Positions 1 through 7,417 of a stretch of DNA of 48,729 nt are shown piece by piece. The position numbers and the translations under genes are program-made. Origin of the DNA: a virus. The first letter of the stretch is position 1, and each line of letters opens with the position of its first letter. The stretch covers positions 1 to 48,729 of IMG/VR virus record IMGVR_UViG_3300008262_004929; one strand, 5' to 3'. The notes beneath the pieces were generated by a model. That model did not search any database. It was not told the origin of the DNA and worked only from the letters and a program-made list of their open reading frames with translations.

Positions 1-1
1 C

Positions 2-652
2 ATGATTGACCATGCCAAAGATGAAGAGTATGGTTATGCAAGTATTGAGCAGTTAATAGAGAAGTATTTGGTACGCAATCGTGCGACAAAGGAAATTTAT
101 GAAACTCCACAAGTTAGATACATGGTTGCGGCAGCAACTGTGTTCCATAAGGAAGAGCCGAATAGCGCAAGAATGCGTTACATTAAAGAATACTATCAAG
201 CGGCATCCGATGGTTTGTTTACTCTTGCTACACCTGTGTTGGCAGGGCTTGGCACTCCAACTAAACAGTTTTCTAGTTGTGTGCTTATCCGCAGTGACGA
301 CGATTTGGATAGCATATTTGCTTCTGGTGAGATGATGGCCAAGTATGCCAGTAAACGTGCGGGGATCGGATTGGAAATCGGTCGACTACGCCCATTGGGC
401 TCCCCAATTCGCGGTGGCGAAATCATGCATACTGGTATGATACCTTTCTTAAAGAAATGGTTTGGAGATTTGCGCTCATGCTCACAAGGAGGTATTCGTA
501 ATGCAAGTGCTACAGTATTTTATCCCATTTGGCATCATCAGTTTGATGATCTTATTGTACTTAAAAACAATCAAGGAACCGAAGAAACCCGAGTCCGTCA
601 TATGGATTATGGGGTTGTGCTTAGTGCTTTCTTCTGGAGAACAAAAGTTTGA
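2..652 (+). CDS. nrdA: Ribonucleotide reductase class Ia large subunit, N-terminal part (gene broken)
   Basis: Large subunit of aerobic class Ia ribonucleotide reductase, which reduces NDPs to dNDPs together with NrdB. The gene starts before the window; the visible part aligns with E. coli NrdA from the IDH...YLVQNR region onward. FSSCVLI carries the first active-site cysteine, and RAGIG, GSPIRGGE and SCSQGGIR follow. The match runs through RVRHMDYGV and then the frame stops at a TGA. The C-terminal half resumes in the next frame near position 636, but about 30 residues (the family's KGEDITLFSPSDVPGLYDAF block) are missing between them. So this is a deletion of roughly 90 bases plus a frame change, not a simple indel. 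It may be a real disruption, a strain variant or an assembly fault. nrdB and a glutaredoxin lie downstream. Confidence 0.9.
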   Translation: MIDHAKDEEYGYASIEQLIEKYLVRNRATKEIYETPQVRYMVAAATVFHKEEPNSARMRYIKEYYQAASDGLFTLATPVLAGLGTPTKQFSSCVLIRSDDDLDSIFASGEMMAKYASKRAGIGLEIGRLRPLGSPIRGGEIMHTGMIPFLKKWFGDLRSCSQGGIRNASATVFYPIWHHQFDDLIVLKNNQGTEETRVRHMDYGVVLSAFFWRTKV

Positions 653-1859
653 GGAACTGTACGTCAAATATGAAAAACAAAAGGGTCTTCGCAAGAAGAC
701 TATGAGTGCTGAAGAAGTATTCAAAAGCGGTATTCTAAAAGAGCGTACAGATACTGGACGCATTTATCTAGTGTTTGTTGACAACGTTATGAATCAAGGC
801 CCATTTGACCCTGAGTATCATACAATTTACCAAAGTAATTTATGTTGTGAGATTCTATTACCAACTAAGTCATTCAAGAGACTTGATGACGAAGAAGGGC
901 GCATAGCGTTATGTACACTGGGATCTATTAACTGGGGAGCATTCCGCAATCCAGAGGATATGCGTAGAGCCTGCCGAATTCTACAGCGTAGCCTGTGTAA
1001 CATCCTTGACTACCAAGACTTCTTGTCAATACAGAGCAAACTCAGTAACGATGAGATACAGCCATTAGGCATTGGTGTAACTAATCTAGCCTATTGGCAT
1101 GCCAAACGTGGACACAAGTATGGCGAGAAGGATGCCCTCGCAGATGTTAAAAGCTGGATGGAACATCAAGCATATTACTTAACAGAAGCCACAGTAGAAC
1201 TAGCACAAGAACGTGGCAGGTGTCAACACAGTGACAAAACACGTTACGGTCAGGGTGTATTCCCCTGGGAACTACGTGCTAATGGTGTTAATGATTTAGC
1301 AGACTTTACCCCCGAGTTAGACTGGGAGTCTTTACGTAAGGAGATGAAGCAACATGGCGTACGAAATGCTACTCTTATGGCTATTGCTCCAGTGGAGTCT
1401 AGTAGTGTTGTTATTAATAGCACAAATGGAATAGAAATGCCAATGAGTCTTATCTCTACTAAAGAAAGTAAAGCAGGATCATTTACACAAGTTGTACCTG
1501 AGTACCATAAACTTAAGAACAAGTATCAACTAATGTGGGAACAAAAAGATTGCGATGGTTACTTAAAAACTGCTGCAGTACTTGCTGCTTATGTTGATCA
1601 AAGTATTAGTACAAACACATTTTATAACCCTGCTCACTTCGTTGAACGTAAAGTGCCAACTACACTAATTGCTAAAAACTTGATGCAGGCACACTATTGG
1701 GGGATTAAAACATTCTACTATAGTTTAATTAATAAACAAGGTGCAAGAGCATCTAATGACCCACATCAGGAAACTAATGGTTACCAGGTAGAAGGTGTTA
1801 ACGGTTACCACGTAAATGTAGAAGTTATTGAAGATGACTGCGAGGCTTGTAAATTATAA
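636..1859 (+). CDS. nrdA: Ribonucleotide reductase class Ia large subunit, C-terminal part (frame-shifted)
   Basis: Continuation of nrdA in a different frame. Recognisable sequence begins at KFEELYVKYEKQ and includes TGRIYLVFVDN, the QSNLCCEI active-site segment (radical cysteine and glutamate), the LCTLGSINWGA partner cysteine, TNGIEMP, and the C-terminal redox tail DDCEACKL. The stop is TAA. The reading frame is open from about 462, but sequence before 636 does not resemble NrdA, so the true junction is between about 620 and 640. All catalytic cysteines survive across the two parts. The missing block lies close to the substrate-specificity loops, so an unspliced product would probably be inactive. 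The fragment has no obvious ribosome binding site of its own. Confidence 0.88.
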   Translation, partial: GEQKFEELYVKYEKQKGLRKKTMSAEEVFKSGILKERTDTGRIYLVFVDNVMNQGPFDPEYHTIYQSNLCCEILLPTKSFKRLDDEEGRIALCTLGSINWGAFRNPEDMRRACRILQRSLCNILDYQDFLSIQSKLSNDEIQPLGIGVTNLAYWHAKRGHKYGEKDALADVKSWMEHQAYYLTEATVELAQERGRCQHSDKTRYGQGVFPWELRANGVNDLADFTPELDWESLRKEMKQHGVRNATLMAIAPVESSSVVINSTNGIEMPMSLISTKESKAGSFTQVVPEYHKLKNKYQLMWEQKDCDGYLKTAAVLAAYVDQSISTNTFYNPAHFVERKVPTTLIAKNLMQAHYWGIKTFYYSLINKQGARASNDPHQETNGYQVEGVNGYHVNVEVIEDDCEACKL

Positions 1860-2035
1860 TGGATGCATACGATTTACATCAAGAACTATTCAAAGCATGG
1901 CAAATGTTAGCCCACAAGCCAGATGCAGGATTGATAAAAAAGATTTATAATGAGACACCTGTTTATCTAGATGATGGCCGAAAAATAGTTGATATTAAAA
2001 TTGAAGATAACAGAATTGTGTTGAAAACAAAATGA
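1859..2035 (+). CDS. Small hypothetical protein (58 aa)
   Basis: Short ORF starting MDAYDLHQELFKAW and ending VLKTK, with TGA stop. Its ATG overlaps the nrdA stop codon (TAATG), the tight coupling typical of phage operons, which supports it as real. It is charged, with no signal peptide or membrane segment. I do not recognise the family. Confidence 0.55.
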   Translation: MDAYDLHQELFKAWQMLAHKPDAGLIKKIYNETPVYLDDGRKIVDIKIEDNRIVLKTK

Positions 2036-2139
2036 AAAGTGCTAAGTGCCAATTTACCCTTTCGCCACATTGGCTGTGTCTAGCAAAAACTGGGAAAGTT
2101 CTAGACGCAGGATCCTTGGATGCCCAGTTGACCACCTAG
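2032..2139 (+). CDS. Possible mini-protein (35 aa)
   Basis: ATG overlaps the preceding TGA in an ATGA arrangement, and the frame runs 35 codons to TAG. The product has two cysteines and no recognisable motif. The main support is the overlap coupling and that it fills the gap before the SOD gene. It could equally be chance or leader sequence. Confidence 0.25.
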   Translation: MKSAKCQFTLSPHWLCLAKTGKVLDAGSLDAQLTT

Positions 2140-2153
2140 CTATATATTTAACT

Positions 2154-2696
2154 ATGTTTAACTTTATTAAGACAATTGTAGAAGGTAAGATACCAAAGAC
2201 TCTTGAACAGGCTAAATTACCTTATCCAAAAGACGGTTTAGGTAAAAGCCTAAGTAAATCTTCCCTCGACTATCATTATAGTTCTTTGTACAAGGCCTAT
2301 GTTGATCGATTTAATGCTGGCGAAGGTGATGCTAATTTTAACGAAGCAGGTGCATTTTTACATAATATCTATTTTACACAGTTGCATCCTCCAACAGGAT
2401 CTAATCAACCTACAGGGAAAATTAAAGAATTTATTGAAAGCCATTTTAAATCTTTTGAAAAATTTAAAGAAGAATTTGCAAAAATCGCAATGTCAATTCA
2501 AGGAAGCGGCTGGGTATATTTGAGTAAGTCGGGCGAAATAAAAACAATAACTAACCATCAAATTAAACAAGATATAGTTTTACTAATTGATTGGTGGGAA
2601 CATGCATGGGCACTTGACTACAAAGCCGACAAAAAAGCATATTTAAATAATCAATGGAAAATTATTAATTGGGAGCATGTAAATGGCTTACTCTGA
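2154..2696 (+). CDS. sod: Iron/manganese superoxide dismutase
   Basis: Fe/Mn-type superoxide dismutase, about 180 aa, converting superoxide to peroxide and oxygen. Metal ligands are visible as H41, H70, D146 and H150 (the last two in IDWWEH), and the conserved tyrosine at position 49 and the GSGW segment are present. Two things are odd. The loop between the first two ligands is about 17 residues shorter than in E. coli SodB. The second-shell gateway histidine (His30 in E. coli numbering) is replaced by leucine in HYSSLYKAY. The family glutamine is also not at its Fe-type position. A GTG start at 2046 would add 36 residues that do not look like SOD, so ATG 2154 is preferred, though no strong ribosome binding site precedes it. 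The stop overlaps the iscU start. Confidence 0.85.
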   Translation: MFNFIKTIVEGKIPKTLEQAKLPYPKDGLGKSLSKSSLDYHYSSLYKAYVDRFNAGEGDANFNEAGAFLHNIYFTQLHPPTGSNQPTGKIKEFIESHFKSFEKFKEEFAKIAMSIQGSGWVYLSKSGEIKTITNHQIKQDIVLLIDWWEHAWALDYKADKKAYLNNQWKIINWEHVNGLL

Positions 2697-3069
2697 TAAA
2701 GTAATTGATCATTATGAAAATCCTCGCAATGTAGGATCATTTGCCAAAGACGAAGCAGGTATTGGTACAGGCATGGTTGGCGCACCTGCTTGCGGCGATG
2801 TGATGAAATTACAAATAAAGGTAGATGATGATACAGGTATTATTACAGATGCAAAATTTAAAACGTATGGCTGCGGATCGGCTATCGCAAGCTCGAGCCT
2901 CGTTACAGAATGGCTCAAAGGTAAAACCCTCGACGAAGCCGGATCAATTAAAAACTCCGAAATCGCCGAAGAACTAGCATTACCACCAGTTAAGATACAT
3001 TGTTCAATACTAGCAGAAGATGCTATCAAGGCAGCTGTAGATGATTACCGTAACCGAAACAGCAAGTAA
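2683..3069 (+). CDS. iscU: Iron-sulfur cluster scaffold IscU
   Basis: IscU/NifU N-terminal-type scaffold on which [2Fe-2S] clusters are built, 128 aa, full length. The three ligand cysteines and the conserved Asp and His are in place: C37 and D39 in PACGDVM, C64 in TYGCGSAIASSS, and H106-C107 in LPPVKIHCSIL. It overlaps SOD upstream by 14 bases and iscA downstream by 29, implying translational coupling. No cysteine desulfurase (IscS) is seen in the window, so sulfur must come from the host enzyme or another phage locus. Confidence 0.93.
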   Translation: MAYSDKVIDHYENPRNVGSFAKDEAGIGTGMVGAPACGDVMKLQIKVDDDTGIITDAKFKTYGCGSAIASSSLVTEWLKGKTLDEAGSIKNSEIAEELALPPVKIHCSILAEDAIKAAVDDYRNRNSK

Positions 3070-3367
3070 AAAGATTAGACAGAATTTAGAACGACGCGGC
3101 AAAGGCGTAGGCATCCGGATTGGTGTAAAAACTACCGGTTGCTCTGGGCTAGCTTATGTGTTAGAATATGTAGATGAGTATGTAGCAGAAGTTGGTGTAA
3201 CAAATTACGCTCACCCTGATTTTGTAGTATTAGTAAGTGCTAAAGATGCACCTTACTTAAATGGGTTAGTTATGGATTGGCAAAGAAAAGGATTAAACGA
3301 AGGATTTGAATTTACAAATCCAAATGAGAGAGATCGCTGCGGGTGTGGCGAAAGTTTTAGAGTATAA
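3041..3367 (+). CDS. iscA: Iron-sulfur assembly protein IscA/ErpA type
   Basis: A-type Fe-S carrier, 108 aa. Diagnostic cysteines are C34 in TTGCSGLAY and C100/C102 in the C-terminal CGCGESF motif. A-type proteins receive or deliver clusters or iron downstream of IscU. The gene sits between iscU and nrdB with overlap or a 3-base gap, so the three are probably cotranscribed. This links cluster and iron supply to the iron-requiring NrdB diferric centre (inference). Confidence 0.92.
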   Translation: MITVTETASKKIRQNLERRGKGVGIRIGVKTTGCSGLAYVLEYVDEYVAEVGVTNYAHPDFVVLVSAKDAPYLNGLVMDWQRKGLNEGFEFTNPNERDRCGCGESFRV

Positions 3368-3370
3368 AAA

Positions 3371-4471
3371 ATGAGTCAAGCACAATATAATTTAAACATA
3401 AAGACAGATTATTTAAATCGCAAGATGTTTCTAGACCCTGCAGGTCCAGTTACCATTCAACGATTTGAAGAAGTAAAATATAACAAAATTGTAGATTTTG
3501 AAAAGACTGCTAGGGGATTCTTTTGGGTTCCTGAAGAGATTAGTCTAACTAAAGATTCACAAGACTTTAAGGATGCATCAGATGCAGTTAAACATATCTT
3601 CACTAGCAACCTGCTTAGGCAAACTGCTCTTGACAGTCTGCAAGGCCGCGGCCCAAGCCAAATCTTTACTCCGGTCGTAAGCCTACCAGAACTAGAAGCA
3701 CTGGTCTACAACTGGACATTCTTTGAAACAAACATTCATAGTCGTAGTTATAGTCATATTATTCGCAATATCTACAACGTACCCAAAGATGTATTCAACA
3801 CAATTCATGACACAGCTGAAATTGTAAATATGGCTTCAAGCGTTGGGTTGTATTACGATAAACTACATATGATTAATTGCCGAAAAGAATTGTTAGAAAA
3901 GTTTCCAGAAAAAGAACATATTAAATCTATATACCTAGCCTTACATGCTAGTTATGCACTAGAAGCATTCCGCTTTATGGTTTCATTTGCTACAAGTCTT
4001 GCAATGGTAGAGAATAAAATTTTTATTGGCAATGGTAATATTATTAGCCTGATTCTACAAGATGAATTATTACATAAAGGTTGGACAGCTTGGCTAATTA
4101 ATCAAGTAGTTAAAGAAGACTCTCGTTTTTCTCAAGCAGCACAAGAGTGTCAAGAAGAAGTCATACAAATTTATCGAGACGTTATTGCAGAAGAAAAAGC
4201 CTGGGCAGATTATTTGTTTAAGAAAGGTCCTGTAATTGGACTCAACGCAAATATTTTAAAAGATTTTGTTGACTATACCGCTGTTGGAGCATTAAAAGAT
4301 ATTGGCATTAAATATTGGAATCCAGCACCAAAAACTACTCCTATTCCTTGGTTCAACAAGCATAGCGACACTAGTAAAAAACAAACAGCTCTGCAAGAAA
4401 GCGAGTCAACTAACTATGTTATTGGTGTGATGTCCGATGCAATCGATTATGATGCACTACCAAATATTTAA
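3371..4471 (+). CDS. nrdB: Ribonucleotide reductase class Ia small subunit
   Basis: R2 subunit (366 aa) that holds the di-iron/tyrosyl radical cofactor. Ligands and radical residue are visible: D88 in LDSLQGR, E119, H123, radical Y127 in HSRSYSHI, E198 in ALEAFRF, and E232 and H235 in DELLH. The C-terminal tail with NYVIG matches the segment carrying the radical-transfer tyrosine that docks on NrdA. One oddity is that the first ExxH pair reads E-T-N-I-H, one residue longer than the E-T-I-H spacing of E. coli and T4. Upstream nrdA is broken in this assembly, so function depends on whether that break is real. Confidence 0.93.
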   Translation: MSQAQYNLNIKTDYLNRKMFLDPAGPVTIQRFEEVKYNKIVDFEKTARGFFWVPEEISLTKDSQDFKDASDAVKHIFTSNLLRQTALDSLQGRGPSQIFTPVVSLPELEALVYNWTFFETNIHSRSYSHIIRNIYNVPKDVFNTIHDTAEIVNMASSVGLYYDKLHMINCRKELLEKFPEKEHIKSIYLALHASYALEAFRFMVSFATSLAMVENKIFIGNGNIISLILQDELLHKGWTAWLINQVVKEDSRFSQAAQECQEEVIQIYRDVIAEEKAWADYLFKKGPVIGLNANILKDFVDYTAVGALKDIGIKYWNPAPKTTPIPWFNKHSDTSKKQTALQESESTNYVIGVMSDAIDYDALPNI

Positions 4472-4482
4472 AGGAAACAGAT

Positions 4483-4692
4483 ATGATTGGAATTATTTGG
4501 CCAGACATGCTAGAAAAGCAGGCTAGCTTCGATTTAATTATAGGAGTGCCAGAAGAAGAGGCACAATATTTTTTACTTCATCTACCACCTGACGGACAAC
4601 CTGTATATTGTCGAGATACTACTCCAGAAGAAAAAGAAATATTATCAGATCCGTTATACATACAAAAAATGTCGGAGGCAAATTTAAAATGA
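4483..4692 (+). CDS. Hypothetical protein (69 aa)
   Basis: Small acidic protein between nrdB and the glutaredoxin, preceded by an AAGGAAA ribosome binding site. It contains a VPEEEAQYFLLHLP stretch and no cysteine pair or membrane segment. Its TGA overlaps the next ATG (ATGA), so it is coupled to the glutaredoxin. The family is not recognised. Confidence 0.6.
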   Translation: MIGIIWPDMLEKQASFDLIIGVPEEEAQYFLLHLPPDGQPVYCRDTTPEEKEILSDPLYIQKMSEANLK

Positions 4693-4913
4693 AAGCTATT
4701 GTATGGAGTAAAAATCAATGCCCCTATTGCGATCAAGCAAAGGCATTGCTCAAACATAAAGGAATTGAGTTTGAGGAAAGAAACGTAAGTAAAGATTGGA
4801 CTAAGGAACAGTTGCTAGAAGCTGTACCTACGGCCAGGACTGTACCGCAAATCTTTTTAGACGATAAATTAATAGGCGGGTTCACAGAACTCAGAGAACA
4901 CTTAAAAGGATAA
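4689..4913 (+). CDS. grx: Glutaredoxin
   Basis: Class I glutaredoxin (74 aa) with the CPYC active site at residues 11-14, a TVPQIF cis-proline segment and the GGF glutathione-binding turn. It would reduce the C-terminal disulfide of NrdA, and its position after nrdB fits T4-like nrd operons. A longer frame exists upstream (from 4608), but the start overlapping the preceding stop matches the family's usual N-terminus. Confidence 0.93.
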   Translation: MKAIVWSKNQCPYCDQAKALLKHKGIEFEERNVSKDWTKEQLLEAVPTARTVPQIFLDDKLIGGFTELREHLKG

Positions 4914-4915
4914 AC

Positions 4916-5206
4916 ATGTTAATTGATAAAGGCGTTTCACAGGGAGAAGTTATTACACTTAAACTAACTAGCGGCGAAGAAATTGTTGCTAAATTAGTCG
5001 AAGAAACTTCAAATTACTACAAACTAAGCAGACCTATGGTGATAGGTATGGGAGCTAAAGGTCCAGGATTAATGCCGTACTTGTTTACAGTTAGTCCCGA
5101 CAAAGAAGTAAAATTGCTTAAAAATACCGTTACTGTAGCCGAAGCAACAGACAAGCAATTTGCTGATCAGTTTATTGAATCAACAACTGGAATAAAACTA
5201 GCATAA
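4916..5206 (+). CDS. Phage protein, possibly Sm-like fold (96 aa)
   Basis: Small protein with the pattern GEVITLKLTSGEEIVAKL followed by LSRPMVI, which resembles the strand layout of Sm/LSm-like small beta-barrels common in T4-like phages. This is a resemblance only and no RNA-binding signature is certain. The gene begins 3 bases after grx. A late-promoter-like box overlaps its stop codon. Confidence 0.6.
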   Translation: MLIDKGVSQGEVITLKLTSGEEIVAKLVEETSNYYKLSRPMVIGMGAKGPGLMPYLFTVSPDKEVKLLKNTVTVAEATDKQFADQFIESTTGIKLA

Positions 5207-5209
5207 ATA
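5202..5209 (+). promoter_or_regulatory. Late-promoter-like box
   Basis: CATAAATA, one mismatch from the T4 late consensus TATAAATA, overlapping the stop codon of the upstream gene and 27 bases before the ATG at 5236. Probably drives the structural-type genes up to PAAR. Confidence 0.5.
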
Positions 5210-5235
5210 TCAAATAGTAATACTAGGAGATATTG

Positions 5236-5502
5236 ATGACCATTGCCGTTAGTGATAATGCAGCACTTGCTATAGCAGCTGCTATAAGAGAACAAACAGA
5301 CGTACATAGACAAATTCAAACCTCAGTAGCCAGTTTAGTTACACAGGTTACAGCTATGAATACTTTTCTAGCAAACAATTTTTCAGTGGCCGCAGCTAAT
5401 ACTCCGCTGACCCCAGCAGCTTCGATGCGAACTACAGCAAGTTCTGGTAGTTTCAGGCCAACTAGCTGCCGGCGTTACTACATATCAAATAGCTACTGTT
5501 GA
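5236..5502 (+). CDS. Putative baseplate/tail-associated protein, N-terminal part
   Basis: ATG 5236 has an AGGAGA ribosome binding site 5 bases upstream. The N-terminus is alanine-rich and helical (AALAIAAAIREQTDVHRQIQ). After about residue 70 the frame degenerates and stops at 5502, while the next frame, open from 5411, reads a plausible continuation (VVSGQLAAGVTTYQIATVDQ). The gene is therefore probably one protein of about 215 aa interrupted by a +1 frame change near 5411-5460. This may be sequencing error, mutation or programmed shift. The function is unknown; it is tightly coupled to a PAAR gene. Confidence 0.6.
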   Translation: MTIAVSDNAALAIAAAIREQTDVHRQIQTSVASLVTQVTAMNTFLANNFSVAAANTPLTPAASMRTTASSGSFRPTSCRRYYISNSYC

Positions 5503-5548
5503 TCAAATTAGAAATAATAAATTTCAACAGAACACAACAAATGCGGCT

Positions 5549-5893
5549 TTGGAAAGATCTGGTCTACCTCCAACAGCAGTGACTGTCCCAAATATGCAAG
5601 CTCAAGTACAACAAACAGTTACAGATGTAAGTGATTTGAAACTTCAAGTGGCGTCTGCTAACCTAGTAACTGGTGCAATTACTGATAGTTTTGCTTTTGC
5701 TGGAACACAGCTTACCGCGTGGGCAGCTGAGACATACCTAGGCCAAGCTGCAATTACTGGTTGGGGACAACTAAAACAACTACTTACTATTGTTAAACCT
5801 GCTCAAACAGCTGCAGCTGGTGTTAGTGCTACTAATACGGCTACAACGTCTGTGTTATCAGGTACTCCAAGTATCCCTGGGGATGTAGCATAA
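5549..5893 (+). CDS. Putative baseplate/tail-associated protein, C-terminal part
   Basis: Second half of the frame-shifted gene. There is no ATG start; the frame is open from 5411 and a TTG occurs at 5549. It contains a helical stretch and an Ala/Thr-rich tail. The TAA stop overlaps the ATG of the PAAR gene, indicating translational coupling and supporting this frame as the real C-terminus. Confidence 0.6.
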   Translation: MERSGLPPTAVTVPNMQAQVQQTVTDVSDLKLQVASANLVTGAITDSFAFAGTQLTAWAAETYLGQAAITGWGQLKQLLTIVKPAQTAAAGVSATNTATTSVLSGTPSIPGDVA

Positions 5894-6147
5894 TGCCATA
5901 CGGAGTAGCTAGAGTTGGTCGAGATGTTGGCAGCGGACATGTAATTGTTCGAGGTTCTACAAATGTATTTGTTGAAGATCGAAATACAGCATTCGCCTAC
6001 GACTCTGTAAACTCAAAAGGGGTTGCTATTGTTCAAGGATCCGATACTGTCTTTGTAAACGACAAACCAATTGCAAGAGAAAGCGATAGTCTAGCCGATG
6101 GCGGAAATATTACTACCGGAAGTCTGACTGTTATCGTAGAAGGTTAA
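5893..6147 (+). CDS. PAAR-domain tail spike tip protein
   Basis: PAAR-type protein (84 aa). PAAR proteins cap the membrane-piercing spike of contractile tails (T4 gp5.4 class). The sequence shows three successive beta-repeat units, each ending in a V-F-V or V-I-V strand (STNVFVEDR, SDTVFVNDK, SLTVIVEG), which is the PAAR pattern. Only one histidine and no cysteine are seen, so the usual metal site is incomplete or differently built. Confidence 0.75.
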   Translation: MPYGVARVGRDVGSGHVIVRGSTNVFVEDRNTAFAYDSVNSKGVAIVQGSDTVFVNDKPIARESDSLADGGNITTGSLTVIVEG

Positions 6148-6225
6148 CCAAAATAGTTGTAATAACTTCATATTTGCCAGTAGTATAAAACTTGTTGACA
6201 TAACTAATAAACAAGGAGAACTATT

Positions 6226-6426
6226 ATGGCTACAAACCGATTTTCAGAATTTACCGCCGTTGTTGAGGCAATGGAATCCGATTTCGAAAAATTTTATGAC
6301 AAAGAAGTTGGTGCGGCGGGCACCCGTGTTCGCAAACACTTACAAGAACTTGCTAAGTTATGTAAAGAAGTACGTAACGATGTAACAGCAGTTAAAAACG
6401 CAAGAAAAGAATCTGCAACCAAATAA
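6226..6426 (+). CDS. Histone H1-like protein, Hc1 family
   Basis: A 66-aa basic helical protein with the Hc1-like pattern F-x-KFYDKE...AAGTRVRKHLQEL...CKEVRNDV, as in chlamydial Hc1 and related bacterial and viral H1-like proteins that bind DNA non-specifically. It has a strong AAGGAGA ribosome binding site and follows a 78-base gap of its own. It may compact phage DNA or act on the host nucleoid (inference). Confidence 0.75.
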   Translation: MATNRFSEFTAVVEAMESDFEKFYDKEVGAAGTRVRKHLQELAKLCKEVRNDVTAVKNARKESATK

Positions 6427-6432
6427 ACCAAT

Positions 6433-7347
6433 ATGAAGATTTTAATGACAGGATCAAGTGGGTTTATTGGAACCCACTTAACTCAACGACTAGAAAACAA
6501 TTACGAACTGTATCATCTTAAAAATGATTTACTTGATTTTAAAGAAGTAGAAAAAGAAATCTTAGATCAAAAACCAGATGTTATTGTTCACTTGGCGGCT
6601 AGGACCGAAGTTGAAAAAAGTTTTTACGAACAGCTAACATTTAGTCAAATTAATTATGTAGGAACAGTAAATTTAATTGAGGCTGCATGTAAACTAGACG
6701 TAATGCCTTATTTTGTTTTTGCTTCAACTATGGAAGTTTATGGTTGGCAACCTGTTAGTGATTTAATTAGAGAAGGTAACGTTCCTAATACTATTCCAGC
6801 GTTTGATGAGGAAACTATTCCTCATCCAAATGCACCTTATGCTGTGGCTAAATTTGCCTGCGAAAAATATTTAGAATATGCACATAGGGCTCACGGATTA
6901 GACTATGCTTTTATTAGGCAAACAAATTCCTACGGAAGAAAAGACAACGACTTTTTTGTAACTGAACAAATTATTAGTCAAATGCTAAGTAATTCAGAGG
7001 AAATAAATTTGGGTTACGCAGAACCTTATAGAAACTTTATATACATTGATGACCTACTCGATGCGTGGACTACAATTATTACCAATCGAGATAAATGCGC
7101 CAACAATATGTTTACTATTGGGCCCGACGAGCCTGTAAAAATTAAACAACACGCTGAAAATATTGCAAAGTTAATTGGTTGGACAGGCAAAATTAATTGG
7201 AATACTAAACCAAAAAGACACGGCGAAATATATTTGCTCAATAGCAATAGCAATAAGCTAACACAACTAACTGGTTGGAAACCAAAAGTTTCATACTGGC
7301 AGGGACTACAAGAAACTGTTAATTATTGGCAAACTCAAAAACATTAA
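6433..7347 (+). CDS. NAD-dependent epimerase/dehydratase (extended SDR)
   Basis: Extended short-chain dehydrogenase (304 aa) acting on nucleotide sugars. The N-terminal GSSGFIGTHL is the Rossmann glycine motif, HLAARTEV follows, and the catalytic set is the Ser/Thr in FASTMEVYG with YAVAK (YxxxK). YRNFIYIDDLLDAW is the typical C-terminal segment of GalE/RmlB-like enzymes. The substrate cannot be told from sequence. It may modify host surface sugars or glycosylate virion or DNA. Confidence 0.85.
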   Translation: MKILMTGSSGFIGTHLTQRLENNYELYHLKNDLLDFKEVEKEILDQKPDVIVHLAARTEVEKSFYEQLTFSQINYVGTVNLIEAACKLDVMPYFVFASTMEVYGWQPVSDLIREGNVPNTIPAFDEETIPHPNAPYAVAKFACEKYLEYAHRAHGLDYAFIRQTNSYGRKDNDFFVTEQIISQMLSNSEEINLGYAEPYRNFIYIDDLLDAWTTIITNRDKCANNMFTIGPDEPVKIKQHAENIAKLIGWTGKINWNTKPKRHGEIYLLNSNSNKLTQLTGWKPKVSYWQGLQETVNYWQTQKH

Positions 7348-7358
7348 ATCAAAATCAC

Positions 7359-7387
7359 TTGACTTTATTCTAGTATCTTGTTATACT
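7359..7387 (+). promoter_or_regulatory. Sigma70-type promoter
   Basis: TTGACT (7359-7364) and TATACT (7382-7387) with a 17-base spacer, 30 bases upstream of the ATG at 7418. A near-consensus host promoter, so the downstream gene is probably expressed early. Confidence 0.75.
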
Positions 7388-7417
7388 AGTTAAATCATAG
7401 TTATTTTGGTAGACAAT

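Noticed and set aside
462-635. N-terminal part of the ORF beginning at 462 as protein
   Set aside because: It is the shifted frame inside intact nrdA coding sequence; no NrdA similarity before 636.
2046-2153. 36-residue N-terminal extension of SOD from a GTG codon
   Set aside because: Does not resemble SOD, and the family start fits ATG 2154.
4608-4688. Longer glutaredoxin start
   Set aside because: Frame overlaps the preceding gene and adds residues absent from the family.
6184-6200. TATAAA and TTGACA before the histone-like gene as a promoter
   Set aside because: Order and spacing are wrong for a single sigma70 promoter.
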